A stretch of 64,000 nucleotides of DNA, taken from contig NZ_JAADZV010000004.1 in assembly GCF_010645075.1 (NCBI RefSeq), positions 248,001 through 312,000 of the forward strand, in the 5' to 3' direction. The stretch's first letter is position 1; each line of letters opens with the position of its first letter. The notes beneath the pieces are model-generated. The model saw only the letters and a list, made by a program, of their open reading frames with translations. It ran no database searches and was not told the origin of the DNA. A program made the position numbers and the translations under genes. This document shows positions 28,038 to 38,001 of the stretch, piece by piece. Origin of the DNA: Flavobacterium limi (GTDB lineage: Bacteria; Bacteroidota; Bacteroidia; Flavobacteriales; Flavobacteriaceae).

Positions 28038-29090
28038 CTATTTCAAAACAAAGCCTAAATCATCAAATATCACGTTATTACCGGCACCTGTAGCCTCTTG
28101 TAACGTTAAAATTGAAAAATTAGCAGGATTTCCTAAATCACTTAATGCAATTTCTCTATAAACCCATTCCGTTGTGATTGGAAGAGCATAAGTTGAACCA
28201 CCTATGCTAAGATTAACCGTTCCAATTTTTGTTCCTTTAACTGCTATTCTAAATGCTTTATATGGTGTGAGATCGATACTATTAAAGCCCCAATTTCCAC
28301 CTTGGTATCCAGGACCAAAAACCCATTGCCAGGATTTTTCACCCTGATAAGTATCAACTGTATAATCAAAATTAACTCCAGTACCAGCCCATGGTCCTCC
28401 CCACTGCATACCATATAATTTTTCATCATATACAGCTGTTCCTATTGCCTCAGCAGATACAGCACTACCACCGATAGTTGTAACTGCTAAATTTCTAAAG
28501 TTAGCATTAGCCGGAATTTTTACAACAACTTGTTCTAAAGTTGAAGAAACAACAGTAAGAGGAACTGCAGGCAGGGTTTCTGTTTTTGCCAATGAAACCG
28601 ACGGATTTAAGAAAAATTTCCCTTTAATCGTAACCTCATCACCTTCTACAGAATTAATCAAATTAAATGAATAAATAGTTGGTGGTGGTGGCGCAACAAA
28701 TATCTCATAAACCACCGTTCCTGAATTTGTTACTACTTTTAACTCATTAGCAACATTTACAAAAGGCGTGTTTTCATCAATCAATATCACAATATCAGTA
28801 TCAGTAACAAATGTTTTTTTAAAGTAAGTATCATAATCATTAAAATAAACTTTCTGAGTTGAAAGCAATCCTTTTCCATGAATAACGTAATAACTTTTTG
28901 GACTTACTATTGAAACTGGATCTAATGGGAAAACTTTACCGTCTTCATCATACCCAGATCTCATTATGGACTCTATAACCGGAACACCAGAACCAGAATC
29001 AGAATCATCATTTGAGCATGAACTAAAAAGCATTAAAGATAACATCAATGCAATACATGCTGTTAACGTAACAGTTTTTATATTTTTCAT
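28038..29090 (-). CDS. Surface glycan-binding lipoprotein (IPT/TIG, SGBP-B-like)
   Basis: 350 residues with a lipoprotein signal (LMLFSSC) and an acidic Asp/Ser tether. Two IPT/TIG-like Ig modules span about residues 35-200 (SPKSYYVIHGKGLL, SVEGDEVTIKGKFFLNPSV). A C-terminal jelly-roll-like domain (about 220-350) contains many aromatics (YGMQWGGPWAG, SWQWVFGPGYQGGNWGF) that would bind sugar. It ends FDDLGFVLK. This is the architecture of the second surface glycan-binding protein in Sus-type operons. It sits 16 bases downstream of susD and probably captures mannan at the cell surface. Confidence 0.88.
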   Translation of the reverse strand: MKNIKTVTLTACIALMLSLMLFSSCSNDDSDSGSGVPVIESIMRSGYDEDGKVFPLDPVSIVSPKSYYVIHGKGLLSTQKVYFNDYDTYFKKTFVTDTDIVILIDENTPFVNVANELKVVTNSGTVVYEIFVAPPPPTIYSFNLINSVEGDEVTIKGKFFLNPSVSLAKTETLPAVPLTVVSSTLEQVVVKIPANANFRNLAVTTIGGSAVSAEAIGTAVYDEKLYGMQWGGPWAGTGVNFDYTVDTYQGEKSWQWVFGPGYQGGNWGFNSIDLTPYKAFRIAVKGTKIGTVNLSIGGSTYALPITTEWVYREIALSDLGNPANFSILTLQEATGAGNNVIFDDLGFVLK

Positions 29091-29106
29091 ATTTATATTT
29101 TTGAAA

Positions 29107-30702
29107 TTATTTAAAAGTATACGGGGCTACTTCTGTCAATTTTGGATTTTTAATCAAATCATCTGAAGGATAAGGCAATAAAAGACTTGTAGCAGTAATT
29201 GCAATATGCTTAGCTGTATATCTATCCCCTCTATCCTGAGCTTCTAATATTGCTTTAGCTTTAGCAAACGGCAAACGCCCTAAATCAAAATAATAATCTC
29301 CTTCAACTGCTAATTCTGCACGTCTTTCTTTAAAAATATCATCAAAAGATATTGAAGCTTTCTCAGGTAAACCTGCTCTTTTACGAACTGCATTGAAAGA
29401 CTTAAGAGCCATCGGATCGGTAGTACTCCCAGTTTGGGACGCTAATATAGCTTCGGCATGAATTAACAACAACTCGGCATAACGCATTTGATAAGTATTC
29501 ATACTACTTTCTCCATTAAATGGTTTGTTAAATTTGCCTGTAATTGGTAAATTTTCTTTTCCAATTACATATTTTTTTACTCCTGAACCAGAATTTTGAG
29601 TTTCATTTGCAATATCAAAAGTATAACCTAATATGTAAGGAGCTCCTACCGTTGTTTCAGCATAGGTTAAATTTGGATAAAAATCCCCTGGAAGCATAAA
29701 TGTCTCTATTCTTCTTTTATCATTTACTTCATATGCATTTTTAATTAAATCCTGGGATGGAGCGATACCCTGGCTATAAGTAGTTTCTACCAATCTATTT
29801 TCAGGAGCAAAAGTTGTATTAGAGAAGTTACCTTCAAAATAAGTTCCATTACCTGTCCATTGCCATGAAAAAATTGACTCTTCATTATTATTGTTTTTTT
29901 GTAAAAATAAATCAGCAAAGGACATCGTAGGCAACTCCTCACCTCCTAACAATTTAAACTCACCACTATTAATAACTTCCTGAGCCATAGCCCTGGCTAA
30001 ATCATATTTTTTCTGATACAAATATACTTTGGCCAGGAATGCCTTTGCAGACCCACTTGACACATGAGCATTGGCTGCATAATTTGACCCTCTAACTTTT
30101 GTTCTTAAATTGGCTGCAGCAAATTTTAAATCATTTTCGATAAATTTATAAACATCTTCAACCGGGTTACTTGGTATAACAAAATTCTTAGAATAATCTG
30201 CGTTATTTTCAATAATAGGCACATTACCCCACAATCTAACTAAGAAAAAATAGGAAAAAGCTCTGATGAAATGGGCTTCACCTAAAGCATTATTCAATGC
30301 CTCTTTACTAACTTTAGGTCCAACACTAATAGGTAAACTATTAATATAAGCATTAGAATTTGCTATCGCCCCAAAACATGATCTCCAGGAATCAGAGATA
30401 TAGGAAGCCGTATTTGTAAAGCTCAAATCTGTAAACTTAGCAAAATTATCATTATACTTTGAGACCAGATTACCCGATATAACATCTGTAATCGCATAAT
30501 AACCTTCTTTATTCATATTAAACCACACAATACCATAAAGTCCATTAGTTGCATTGTCAAGTTTAACATCTGAGTCATAATAATTACCCATCGTTGGAGT
30601 TCCTTCGGCAGGCACATCTATAAAATCCTGAGAGCAGGAAGATGAAACCAATAAAATTACAGTTAAAGCAATAGCACTGCTCTTTTTTATTATATTTTTC
30701 AT
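29107..30702 (-). CDS. SusD-family glycan-binding lipoprotein (RagB/SusD)
   Basis: 531 residues from the ATG at 30702. An in-frame ATG at 30726 overlaps SusC and would spoil the signal peptide. The start MKNIIKKSSAIALTV ends in a lipobox (LVSSSC). N-terminal SusD-like and C-terminal RagB domains are recognisable by GEAHFIRAFSYFFLVRLWG, MRYAELLLIHAEAI and AFNAVRKRAGLP, with ERRAELAVEGDYYFDLGRL. It is the lid of the outer-membrane SusCD importer and binds oligosaccharides at the surface. It directly follows susC and precedes the surface glycan-binding protein. Confidence 0.96.
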   Translation of the reverse strand: MKNIIKKSSAIALTVILLVSSSCSQDFIDVPAEGTPTMGNYYDSDVKLDNATNGLYGIVWFNMNKEGYYAITDVISGNLVSKYNDNFAKFTDLSFTNTASYISDSWRSCFGAIANSNAYINSLPISVGPKVSKEALNNALGEAHFIRAFSYFFLVRLWGNVPIIENNADYSKNFVIPSNPVEDVYKFIENDLKFAAANLRTKVRGSNYAANAHVSSGSAKAFLAKVYLYQKKYDLARAMAQEVINSGEFKLLGGEELPTMSFADLFLQKNNNNEESIFSWQWTGNGTYFEGNFSNTTFAPENRLVETTYSQGIAPSQDLIKNAYEVNDKRRIETFMLPGDFYPNLTYAETTVGAPYILGYTFDIANETQNSGSGVKKYVIGKENLPITGKFNKPFNGESSMNTYQMRYAELLLIHAEAILASQTGSTTDPMALKSFNAVRKRAGLPEKASISFDDIFKERRAELAVEGDYYFDLGRLPFAKAKAILEAQDRGDRYTAKHIAITATSLLLPYPSDDLIKNPKLTEVAPYTFK

Positions 30703-30712
30703 ATTAGTAATA

Positions 30713-33700
30713 TTAAAATTCAACATTTAAACCTAAAGATATTTGTCTAGGCGTAGGGTAACGTCCATTATCAACACCTGACAACAGCGCATCCTGATTA
30801 TAAGATCCTACCTCAGGATCATACCCCTTATATTTTGTAAATGTGTATAAGTTTTGCGCAGTTGCATACAATCTCAAGCGGGATAATTTAATTTTTGAAA
30901 TAATATCCGAAGGCAAAGAATAACCTAAAGTTACATTTTGAATTCTTAGATAAGATCCATCTTCAATAAAACGTGATGATATTGCATTATTTATATGGGA
31001 ATAAACTGAAGGAGTTGGCAAAGAACCATCTAAATTATCAGCTGAATAAAAATCTGCCGCTTCAGTTAAATAGTTTGTCCCAACATTACTATTCATTACA
31101 CCTGAGGCTCTGGTTAAATTCATAATTTTATTCCCTGTAGTTCCCTGAAGCATAACAGATAAATCTACATTTTTATATTTGAAATTATTAGTAAACCCAA
31201 AAGTTAATTTTGGATTTGGATTTCCAATTGGAACTAAATCATTTACATCAATAATACCATCGTTATTCTGATCTTTATAAATCACATCTCCTTTTTGAAA
31301 ATTTGGCAACAAAGAGTTTGTCCCATTTTTCAAAGGCACCCTTGTACCTCCATTATCATACCCATAAGTTAACAAATCTTCATCAGTTCTGTAAATACCC
31401 GTAGCCTGATAACCTACAAAAGAACCTATTGGCAGACCTTCGGTAGTTCTTGAAACAGTTATAGGATGATAAGCAAGTGTATTCATTGACCTGACAATAT
31501 TCAATCCTGCCATATCCGTAACCTGATTAACATATTTCGATAAGTTCAAACTACTATTCCATGAAAAATTTTCAGTAAAATTATGAGTATACCCAAGTGT
31601 AACCTCAACACCCCTATTTTCCATGCTTCCAAGATTAAAGTAAGGTGGATTAACTCCTCCTTCATAGTCTCCCCCACCAGAAAGGAAGTTTGGTAAAGGA
31701 ACCTGATATAGGAAATTCTTATTAACTTTTCTGTAAAGCTCTACTGTAGCAGTAAATTTAGAATCAAACAATGTAAAATCTAAACCTAAATTAGTTTGCT
31801 CCTGAGTTTCCCATTTCAAATCCTTGTTAGGAGTATTTGATGGCAGATAAGAATTCCCCATTGAACTATTAACTATATGCAAATTAGCATCATATAAATT
31901 ATTACCAATTTGATTGTTCCCTGTCTGCCCCCAACCAAATCTCAATTTTATCCCATCAATATATTTTTTTGTTCCCTCCATGAAAGCCTCATTGGAAAGT
32001 TTCCAGGAAGCACCAAATGAACTGAAAACCCCCCATTTGTTACCTACTGTAAATTTCGAAGATCCATCCGCCCTCACAGCTGCTGTAACACCATATTTAT
32101 CTCCATAATCATATACTACCCTTCCCAAATAAGAAGACAGTGTTTGCGTACCCTGATACGGACTACTTATAATTGCTTTTGATAAATCAGAAGCTGCTAG
32201 GGAATGATCACTGTTATCTTTAAAACCAGTAGCATTAACAGAATGTCCTTCCCAATGCGATCTATTAGACTCCTGCACTGCCAAAACTGTAAAATTATGC
32301 TTATCAATCGTGTTCTTGTAAGTCAGCATATTTTTAATGTTCCAGGAATTACCCGAAGAAGGGTTATAGTATAGGTTAGCATAATCTTTAACTGCATTTC
32401 CTAAGGCATACATTGGATCATATTGCTGACCTAAATTATCATACATATAACCTCCAAATTCAAAGCGATATTCTAATCCTTTAAATAAATCAATTTGAGT
32501 ATAAAAATTACCAGAATAGTTTTTTCTAACTAAAGTATTAGAACCCAACAAAGAAGTTGCAACAGGATTAATAAAAGAAGTTAAACCTCCTGCAGGCGGA
32601 CCAGCAAAAGTCCCTGACAACTCTCTAACAGGAATATCCGGAGTAGACAATAATGAAGTAGCTACTACCCCATTAAACTGACCGTTCAAAGTCAATTTTT
32701 CATCTGTTAATGCAGCACTAACATTCAAACCTACTTTTATAAATTTATTAATTCTAGCATCAATATTGGATCTGACATTATATCTTTTAAAACCAGATTC
32801 TATTACGATACCATCCTGATCAAGTACCCCTCCGGAAATATAATAACTTATTCCATCTTTACCGCCTGAAAAAGACAGCTGATGTGAAGTCATAATCCCT
32901 GTCTGATAGATTTCATCCTGCCAGTCTGTACCTGTCCCTAAAAGTTCAGGATGGGCAAATTCAGCACGAATAGCTGTATCATCGCCAGGGCGTAAAATAG
33001 GAGCTAAAGCATTTTGATGAGTTGCAAATTGTCGCAAATTCATCGAATGTAATTTTTTAGGTAAATTGCTAAAAGAATAAGAACTTTCATAAGCTAATTT
33101 CCCCATCCCTTTTTTACCTGATTTTGTTGTTACAATAATAACACCATTTGCTCCCCGAGAACCATAAATAGCAGTAGCAGAAGCATCCTTAAGAATATCA
33201 ATAGATTCTATATCACTTGGGTTTATTAATGACAATGGACTGTATGTAATATTACCCGCATTTGAAAAGTTAGAATTACCGGCTGCATTTCTCCCAGAGG
33301 TAGATGAGTTTCTTGCATCTCCCGAAATTGGCACTCCATCAATCACATATAAAGGTTCATTAGTACCTGTCAAGGAAGAAGCACCTCTGATTTTAACAGA
33401 AACATTACCTCCCGGTTCACCTGAATTATTATTCACGACTACACCTGCAGCCTTACCCTGCATCATCTGATCAAAAGATGCAACCTTTAAATTTTCAATA
33501 TCTTTAGAACTAATACTTGAGATAGCACTGTTAACATCCTTTCTTTTTACAGTTCCGTATCCAATTACCACAACTTCTTTAAGATCTTCCGACGTTGGTT
33601 TAAGAGAGACATTGATAGCCGTTTTTCCATTAATCGCTACTTTTTGAGAATCAAAACCTATAAAAGAGAATAACAAAGTTCCATTGGCAGGAACATCAAT

Positions 33701-33913
33701 AGTATATTTCCCATCAAAATCAGTTGCAACTGAAACATTTGATCCTACAACAGAAATGTTAGCACCCGGTATCGAGAGCCCTTTATCATCAGACACAACT
33801 CCTGATACTTTTACCTGAGCTGTAATAAAGTTACTCAGCAACAGAAATAAAATCAATGGAATAGCTCTGTGGTTAGCATTCCAATGAATAAAATTAGTCA
33901 TTAATTTTTTCAT
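30713..33913 (-). CDS. SusC-family TonB-dependent outer-membrane importer
   Basis: 1,066 residues, normal for SusC/RagA. A signal peptide ends near FITAQ; a carboxypeptidase-regulatory-like domain follows (VKVSGVVSDDKGLSIPGANI), then a linker to the plug with the SusC marks VVIGYGTVKRKDVNSAI, IRGASSLTGTNEPLYVIDG, DASATAIYGSRGANGVIIVTT. The rest is a 22-strand barrel ending ISLGLNVEF. With SusD it imports oligosaccharides across the outer membrane using TonB energy. It is the first gene of a five-gene leftward operon with susD, SGBP, GH27 and GH5. A possible -7 box (TAGATTTG on the minus strand, 33997-34004) lies upstream. Confidence 0.97.
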   Translation of the reverse strand: MKKLMTNFIHWNANHRAIPLILFLLLSNFITAQVKVSGVVSDDKGLSIPGANISVVGSNVSVATDFDGKYTIDVPANGTLLFSFIGFDSQKVAINGKTAINVSLKPTSEDLKEVVVIGYGTVKRKDVNSAISSISSKDIENLKVASFDQMMQGKAAGVVVNNNSGEPGGNVSVKIRGASSLTGTNEPLYVIDGVPISGDARNSSTSGRNAAGNSNFSNAGNITYSPLSLINPSDIESIDILKDASATAIYGSRGANGVIIVTTKSGKKGMGKLAYESSYSFSNLPKKLHSMNLRQFATHQNALAPILRPGDDTAIRAEFAHPELLGTGTDWQDEIYQTGIMTSHQLSFSGGKDGISYYISGGVLDQDGIVIESGFKRYNVRSNIDARINKFIKVGLNVSAALTDEKLTLNGQFNGVVATSLLSTPDIPVRELSGTFAGPPAGGLTSFINPVATSLLGSNTLVRKNYSGNFYTQIDLFKGLEYRFEFGGYMYDNLGQQYDPMYALGNAVKDYANLYYNPSSGNSWNIKNMLTYKNTIDKHNFTVLAVQESNRSHWEGHSVNATGFKDNSDHSLAASDLSKAIISSPYQGTQTLSSYLGRVVYDYGDKYGVTAAVRADGSSKFTVGNKWGVFSSFGASWKLSNEAFMEGTKKYIDGIKLRFGWGQTGNNQIGNNLYDANLHIVNSSMGNSYLPSNTPNKDLKWETQEQTNLGLDFTLFDSKFTATVELYRKVNKNFLYQVPLPNFLSGGGDYEGGVNPPYFNLGSMENRGVEVTLGYTHNFTENFSWNSSLNLSKYVNQVTDMAGLNIVRSMNTLAYHPITVSRTTEGLPIGSFVGYQATGIYRTDEDLLTYGYDNGGTRVPLKNGTNSLLPNFQKGDVIYKDQNNDGIIDVNDLVPIGNPNPKLTFGFTNNFKYKNVDLSVMLQGTTGNKIMNLTRASGVMNSNVGTNYLTEAADFYSADNLDGSLPTPSVYSHINNAISSRFIEDGSYLRIQNVTLGYSLPSDIISKIKLSRLRLYATAQNLYTFTKYKGYDPEVGSYNQDALLSGVDNGRYPTPRQISLGLNVEF

Positions 33914-34228
33914 AATAAATGTTTGGTTAGTTTAAGTTTGAATACTTCTATAAATACAGCAAAATCAGATATGATTTTTTAGCGGTTTTATTTTAACAAA
34001 TCTATAACAGAAGCATACATGAAGTTAATAGTATTATATCATTTGATGATAATATTTTTGCTTTAATAATTTAAAAAAACACATAGTGAAATAAAATTGC
34101 TGTTTTTTTGAATTATTCACAATTAACCAGTATATAAACCCAACAAATAATAAACAATAATTAACTAATCTTCAAAAATTAAAACGATTTCGTTAAAAAT
34201 AATACTTATTAATGAAAAAAAAGTATCA
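33914..34228. other. Upstream region of susC
   Basis: 315 AT-rich bases between susC and the end of the AraC gene. They contain TAGATTTG on the minus strand (33997-34004), a possible -7 box 84 bases before susC, without a clear TTG partner. This is the expected place for the operator of the AraC regulator, but I cannot define a site. No coding remnant is seen. Confidence 0.5.
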
Positions 34229-35107
34229 CTATAAAATTCGTTTTAACCCAGAAAAATCTTCCCTATACTGACTGGGCGTACAGTTTTTAATAGCTTTAAA
34301 ACTACGATTGAAATTGGCAATATTATTAAACCCGGATTTAAAAGCCACTTCTGAAACACTCATATCTTTTTCAACCAGCCAGCGGGCAGCATATCCAATC
34401 CGGATATCATTAATATAGTTTACAAAAGTTTTTCCGGTACGTTTTTTAATAAACCGGTTAAACGAAATTATAGACATACTCGCTATATTAGCAGCGTCTT
34501 CTAAAGTGATTTTATCAGCAAAATGTTTTTGTACATATTCATACACCAGTTTCATTTTATCGTAGTCATCAAAAGTATCGTAATCTACCGTATAAGTAGA
34601 AAGCAGTCTTTGATTTCTGGAATTTGCCAAATCATACAACAACGAAGTGATTTCTAAAAAATAATCCATACCATCTAATTTAGAAAGCTTTATCAATCTT
34701 GGAGTCAATTCTTCAGCAACTTTTTTAGAAAACAAAATACCATGGATCGAACGATTAAACATATCCCGAATTGGATTCATAATACGTCTTGAAAGCAAAG
34801 ATTCATGAAATAAATCATTATGAAACTGTATCGTAATTTCATGTATTTTTTTACTTGTACACTTATTTAATTCCCAACCGTGATATAAATTCGGCCCAAT
34901 AAGAACCAATTCAACACTGTCAATTTCTTCAATATTATCTCCCACTACACGTTTAACTCCTTTTCCGTTTAATATAAAATTAATTTCAAATTCAGGATGA
35001 TAATGCACCGGAAAATCAAAACTATCTTTAATCCTGTCGAAGACCAAAAAACTATCTCCACTAGACAGTGGAGCAATCTCTCTATAAAAATTTTTAGCAG
35101 TACTCAT
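34229..35107 (-). CDS. AraC-family transcriptional regulator of the mannan locus
   Basis: 292 residues, no signal peptide. Residues 10-105 look like the cupin/AraC-type sugar-sensing domain (FPVHYHPEFEINFILNGKG). The C-terminal 100 residues form two helix-turn-helix units with AraC hallmarks: DAANIASMSIISFNRFIKKR, and the signature GFNNIANFNRSFKAIKNCTPSQYR. It lies between the leftward susC operon and the rightward mannanase operon, so it is the obvious candidate to switch both on with mannan breakdown products. The effector is unknown. Confidence 0.93.
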   Translation of the reverse strand: MSTAKNFYREIAPLSSGDSFLVFDRIKDSFDFPVHYHPEFEINFILNGKGVKRVVGDNIEEIDSVELVLIGPNLYHGWELNKCTSKKIHEITIQFHNDLFHESLLSRRIMNPIRDMFNRSIHGILFSKKVAEELTPRLIKLSKLDGMDYFLEITSLLYDLANSRNQRLLSTYTVDYDTFDDYDKMKLVYEYVQKHFADKITLEDAANIASMSIISFNRFIKKRTGKTFVNYINDIRIGYAARWLVEKDMSVSEVAFKSGFNNIANFNRSFKAIKNCTPSQYREDFSGLKRIL

Positions 35108-35411
35108 CTTACAATATGTTTTTAAGGATTTAAAACAATAAATTTAACTGCAATAATATGATATATAATTGATAAAATAATATTAATTCTACTATAAACA
35201 TCCGATTATCTTTGAAAAATAAAATTATCATTTCCTTTAAATCTACATTAATAGTAAGCGTTAATCATTTTTAACCTAATATTTTTTTATAGTTTTAATA
35301 ATTTTAAAGAAAATATAGTATTGAATTCTTATTTTAAAAAAAACTAACGAAAATTACAATACAACATTGAAGTAGCAATGATTACTACATGATAAAAAAT
35401 AAATATTCTAA
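35108..35411. other. Divergent promoter region between regulator and GH26
   Basis: 304 AT-rich bases separating the AraC gene from the first rightward mannanase gene. TATCTTTG at 35207-35214 matches TAnnTTTG toward the GH26, but it is about 200 bases from the start and lacks a TTG at the right distance. No gene remnant is seen. Confidence 0.5.
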
Positions 35412-36548
35412 ATGAAAAAAAACATATTAACTCTTATAATATCAGCATTTACTGGGATTTCATGTTCTTCACAAGCGGTTTCAGATAATACTAATTTGTC
35501 ACTTTCAGATAAAAAAGCGACACCTGAAACTGTATCTCTTTATAAAAAACTGAATGCATTAGCCCCAAAAGGATATCTTTTTGGGCATCAGGATGACTTG
35601 GCTTATGGCGCAAACTGGAAGTATCAAAATGGAAGAAGTGATGTAAAAGAGGTTTGTGGCGATTATCCTGCAGTTTACGGATGGGATATCGCGGGCCTGG
35701 AAAAGGACGACAATAATAATATTGACGGGGTTCCTTTTGACAAAATGAAACAATACATAAAAGAAGCAAATGAACGAGGCGGTATCTCAACAATTAGCTG
35801 GCATTTTGACAATCCGTCGACTGGAAAAAATGCCTGGGATAACACTCCAAATTCACTAAAAACCATCTTACCGGGTGAAAAAAATCATGCAAAATTCACA
35901 TTATGGCTCGATAAGGCTGCCAGTTTCTTTTTGTCATTAAAAGATAAAAAAGGGAAAAGCATTCCAATTCTTTTGAGACCTTACCATGAATTAACCGGAG
36001 GCTGGTTCTGGTGGGGAAAAGGAAATTGTACCGCTGAAGAATTTAAAACAATCTGGAAATTTACTTTTGAATACCTGCAAAAAAAGGGAGTACATAATTT
36101 AATTTATATCTACAACACAAGCAGTTTCAGTTCTAAAGAAACTTTTTTAGAGAATTATCCGGGTGATGATTATGTGGATATTTTGAGTTTTGATGCATAT
36201 CAAAATGGCGAAGATAAAAGCGGCGAAAAATTTATTACTGAAGTTCAGAGTCAGCTTAAAATCATAAACGAAATTGGCATTGAAAAACATAAATTAACGG
36301 CTGTGGCAGAAGCCGGATACGAAGCCGTTCCGGATGCCAAATGGTGGACTGGCACTTTTTCAAAAGCAATTGGAGATTATAAAATATCTTATGTCTTACT
36401 CTGGAGAAATCATGGCTGGCAGGAAAAAGAACAAAAAATGCATTATTATGTCCCTTATTCAGGTCAGATAAGCGAAAAAGATTTTGTTGATTTTTATAAT
36501 CTTGAGAAAACATTATTTGAAAAAGACATTAAAAAAGCATTAAAATAA
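35412..36548 (+). CDS. GH26 beta-1,4-mannanase (lipoprotein)
   Basis: 378 residues with lipobox FTGISC (Cys18). The family 26 barrel has acid/base Glu193 in LLRPYHELTGGWFWWG and nucleophile Glu300 in AVAEAGYE. Substrate-binding residues include FGHQDD (58-62) and TISWHFDNP. The mature enzyme would be on the outer surface or periplasmic face and releases mannobiose and longer mannooligosaccharides. It heads a rightward run with symporter, phosphorylase and epimerase, matching the order in the Bacteroides fragilis mannan pathway, where the GH26 ManA yields mannobiose. The first of two GH26 genes in this locus. Confidence 0.95.
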   Translation: MKKNILTLIISAFTGISCSSQAVSDNTNLSLSDKKATPETVSLYKKLNALAPKGYLFGHQDDLAYGANWKYQNGRSDVKEVCGDYPAVYGWDIAGLEKDDNNNIDGVPFDKMKQYIKEANERGGISTISWHFDNPSTGKNAWDNTPNSLKTILPGEKNHAKFTLWLDKAASFFLSLKDKKGKSIPILLRPYHELTGGWFWWGKGNCTAEEFKTIWKFTFEYLQKKGVHNLIYIYNTSSFSSKETFLENYPGDDYVDILSFDAYQNGEDKSGEKFITEVQSQLKIINEIGIEKHKLTAVAEAGYEAVPDAKWWTGTFSKAIGDYKISYVLLWRNHGWQEKEQKMHYYVPYSGQISEKDFVDFYNLEKTLFEKDIKKALK

Positions 36549-36583
36549 CTAACTATACTACAACCTTTAAAAAAAGAATCTAA

Positions 36584-37975
36584 ATGCACGACAAAATCAG
36601 TTTGAAAGAAAAAATAGGCTACGGACTTGGAGACGCAGCATCTTCTATGTTCTGGAAAATCTTCAGTATGTATCTCCTGTTTTTCTATACCGATGTTTTC
36701 GGACTGGCACCTGCAGTAGTCGGAACCATGTTTTTAATTACCCGAATATGGGATTCCTGCTTTGATCCAATTGTTGGAATTATTGCTGACCGTACCAAAT
36801 CTAAATGGGGAAAATTCAGGCCTTATTTACTATGGGTTGCAATTCCTTTTGCCGTAATTGGCGTTTTGACTTTTTACACACCTGATTTTAACGAAAAAGG
36901 AAAAATAATCTATGCCTACGTAACATACTCTTTAATGATGATGATTTATTCTTTAATCAATGTTCCGTATGCTTCACTTTTGGGTGTAATGTCTTCCGAC
37001 CGAAAAGAAAGAAACACTCTATCTTCTTACCGAATGGTTTTTGCCTTTGGAGGAAGTCTTCTGGCACTTTGGCTAATTGAACCTTTAGTGAATTATTTCG
37101 GAGGAAATCTTAATTCAAAAACAGGCTGGCTGGCTACCATTGCCGTATTCGGAATTATAACTACAACATTTTTCTGGGCTTGTTTTTTCTGGACAAAAGA
37201 AAGAATAAGACCAATTGAAAATGAAGAAAATAATTTAAAAGAAGATTTAAAAGATTTAGTAAAGAACAGACCATGGTGGATTTTACTCGGAGCCGGAATT
37301 GGCGCATTAGTATTCAATTCTATACGTGACGGGGCAGCGGTTTATTATTTTAAATATTATGTAAGCAGCAGTGTAAATTTTGATTTCTCTCTTTTTGGAA
37401 CAGAATTTCACATGACACCGACTTCTATTTATTTAGTATTAGGACAAGCCGCAAACATCATCGGAGTTATCGCCGCAACACCGCTTGCTAATAAATTCGG
37501 AAAAAAGAAAACTTTTTTTGGCGCAATGGCTTTAGCTGCAATCCTGAGTTTGATTTTCTACTTCTTCGGAAAAGAAGATGTCTTCCTGATTATGAGTTTT
37601 CAGGTATTAATTAGTATTTGTGCAGGCTGTATTTTTCCATTAATCTGGTCCATGTATGCTGACAGCGCTGATTATTCAGAATGGAAACAAGGACGCAGGG
37701 CTACAGGACTGGTATTCTCAGCATCTTCAATGTCTCAAAAATTCGGATGGACTATTGGTGGTGCCGGAGCAGGATGGCTTTTGGGTTACTACGGTTTTCA
37801 GGCAAATGTTGAACAGACAGCCACTGCTCAAAACGGAATACAATTAATGCTAAGTATACTTCCGGCGATTGCTGCAGCAATATCAGTGGTTTTTATAGCA
37901 TTCTATCCTTTATCTGAAGAAAAACTGCAAACCATAGAACAAGATTTAAACGAAAAAAGAGACCGAAAAAATTAA
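36584..37975 (+). CDS. GPH-family cation/sugar symporter (probable mannobiose importer)
   Basis: 463 residues with 12 predicted membrane helices and no cleavable signal. It starts MHDKISLKEKIGYGLGDAASSMFWK, the glycoside-pentoside-hexuronide family start, and carries the loop DRTKSKWGKFRPYLLW, diagnostic for GPH transporters. The central cytoplasmic loop and YADSADYSEWKQGRRATG are also conserved. It moves a disaccharide with Na+ or H+ through the inner membrane. Its place 35 bases after GH26 and 26 bases before GH130 points to mannobiose as cargo. Confidence 0.92.
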   Translation: MHDKISLKEKIGYGLGDAASSMFWKIFSMYLLFFYTDVFGLAPAVVGTMFLITRIWDSCFDPIVGIIADRTKSKWGKFRPYLLWVAIPFAVIGVLTFYTPDFNEKGKIIYAYVTYSLMMMIYSLINVPYASLLGVMSSDRKERNTLSSYRMVFAFGGSLLALWLIEPLVNYFGGNLNSKTGWLATIAVFGIITTTFFWACFFWTKERIRPIENEENNLKEDLKDLVKNRPWWILLGAGIGALVFNSIRDGAAVYYFKYYVSSSVNFDFSLFGTEFHMTPTSIYLVLGQAANIIGVIAATPLANKFGKKKTFFGAMALAAILSLIFYFFGKEDVFLIMSFQVLISICAGCIFPLIWSMYADSADYSEWKQGRRATGLVFSASSMSQKFGWTIGGAGAGWLLGYYGFQANVEQTATAQNGIQLMLSILPAIAAAISVVFIAFYPLSEEKLQTIEQDLNEKRDRKN

Positions 37976-38001
37976 AAATACAGATTTAGAAATCAATTTA
38001 T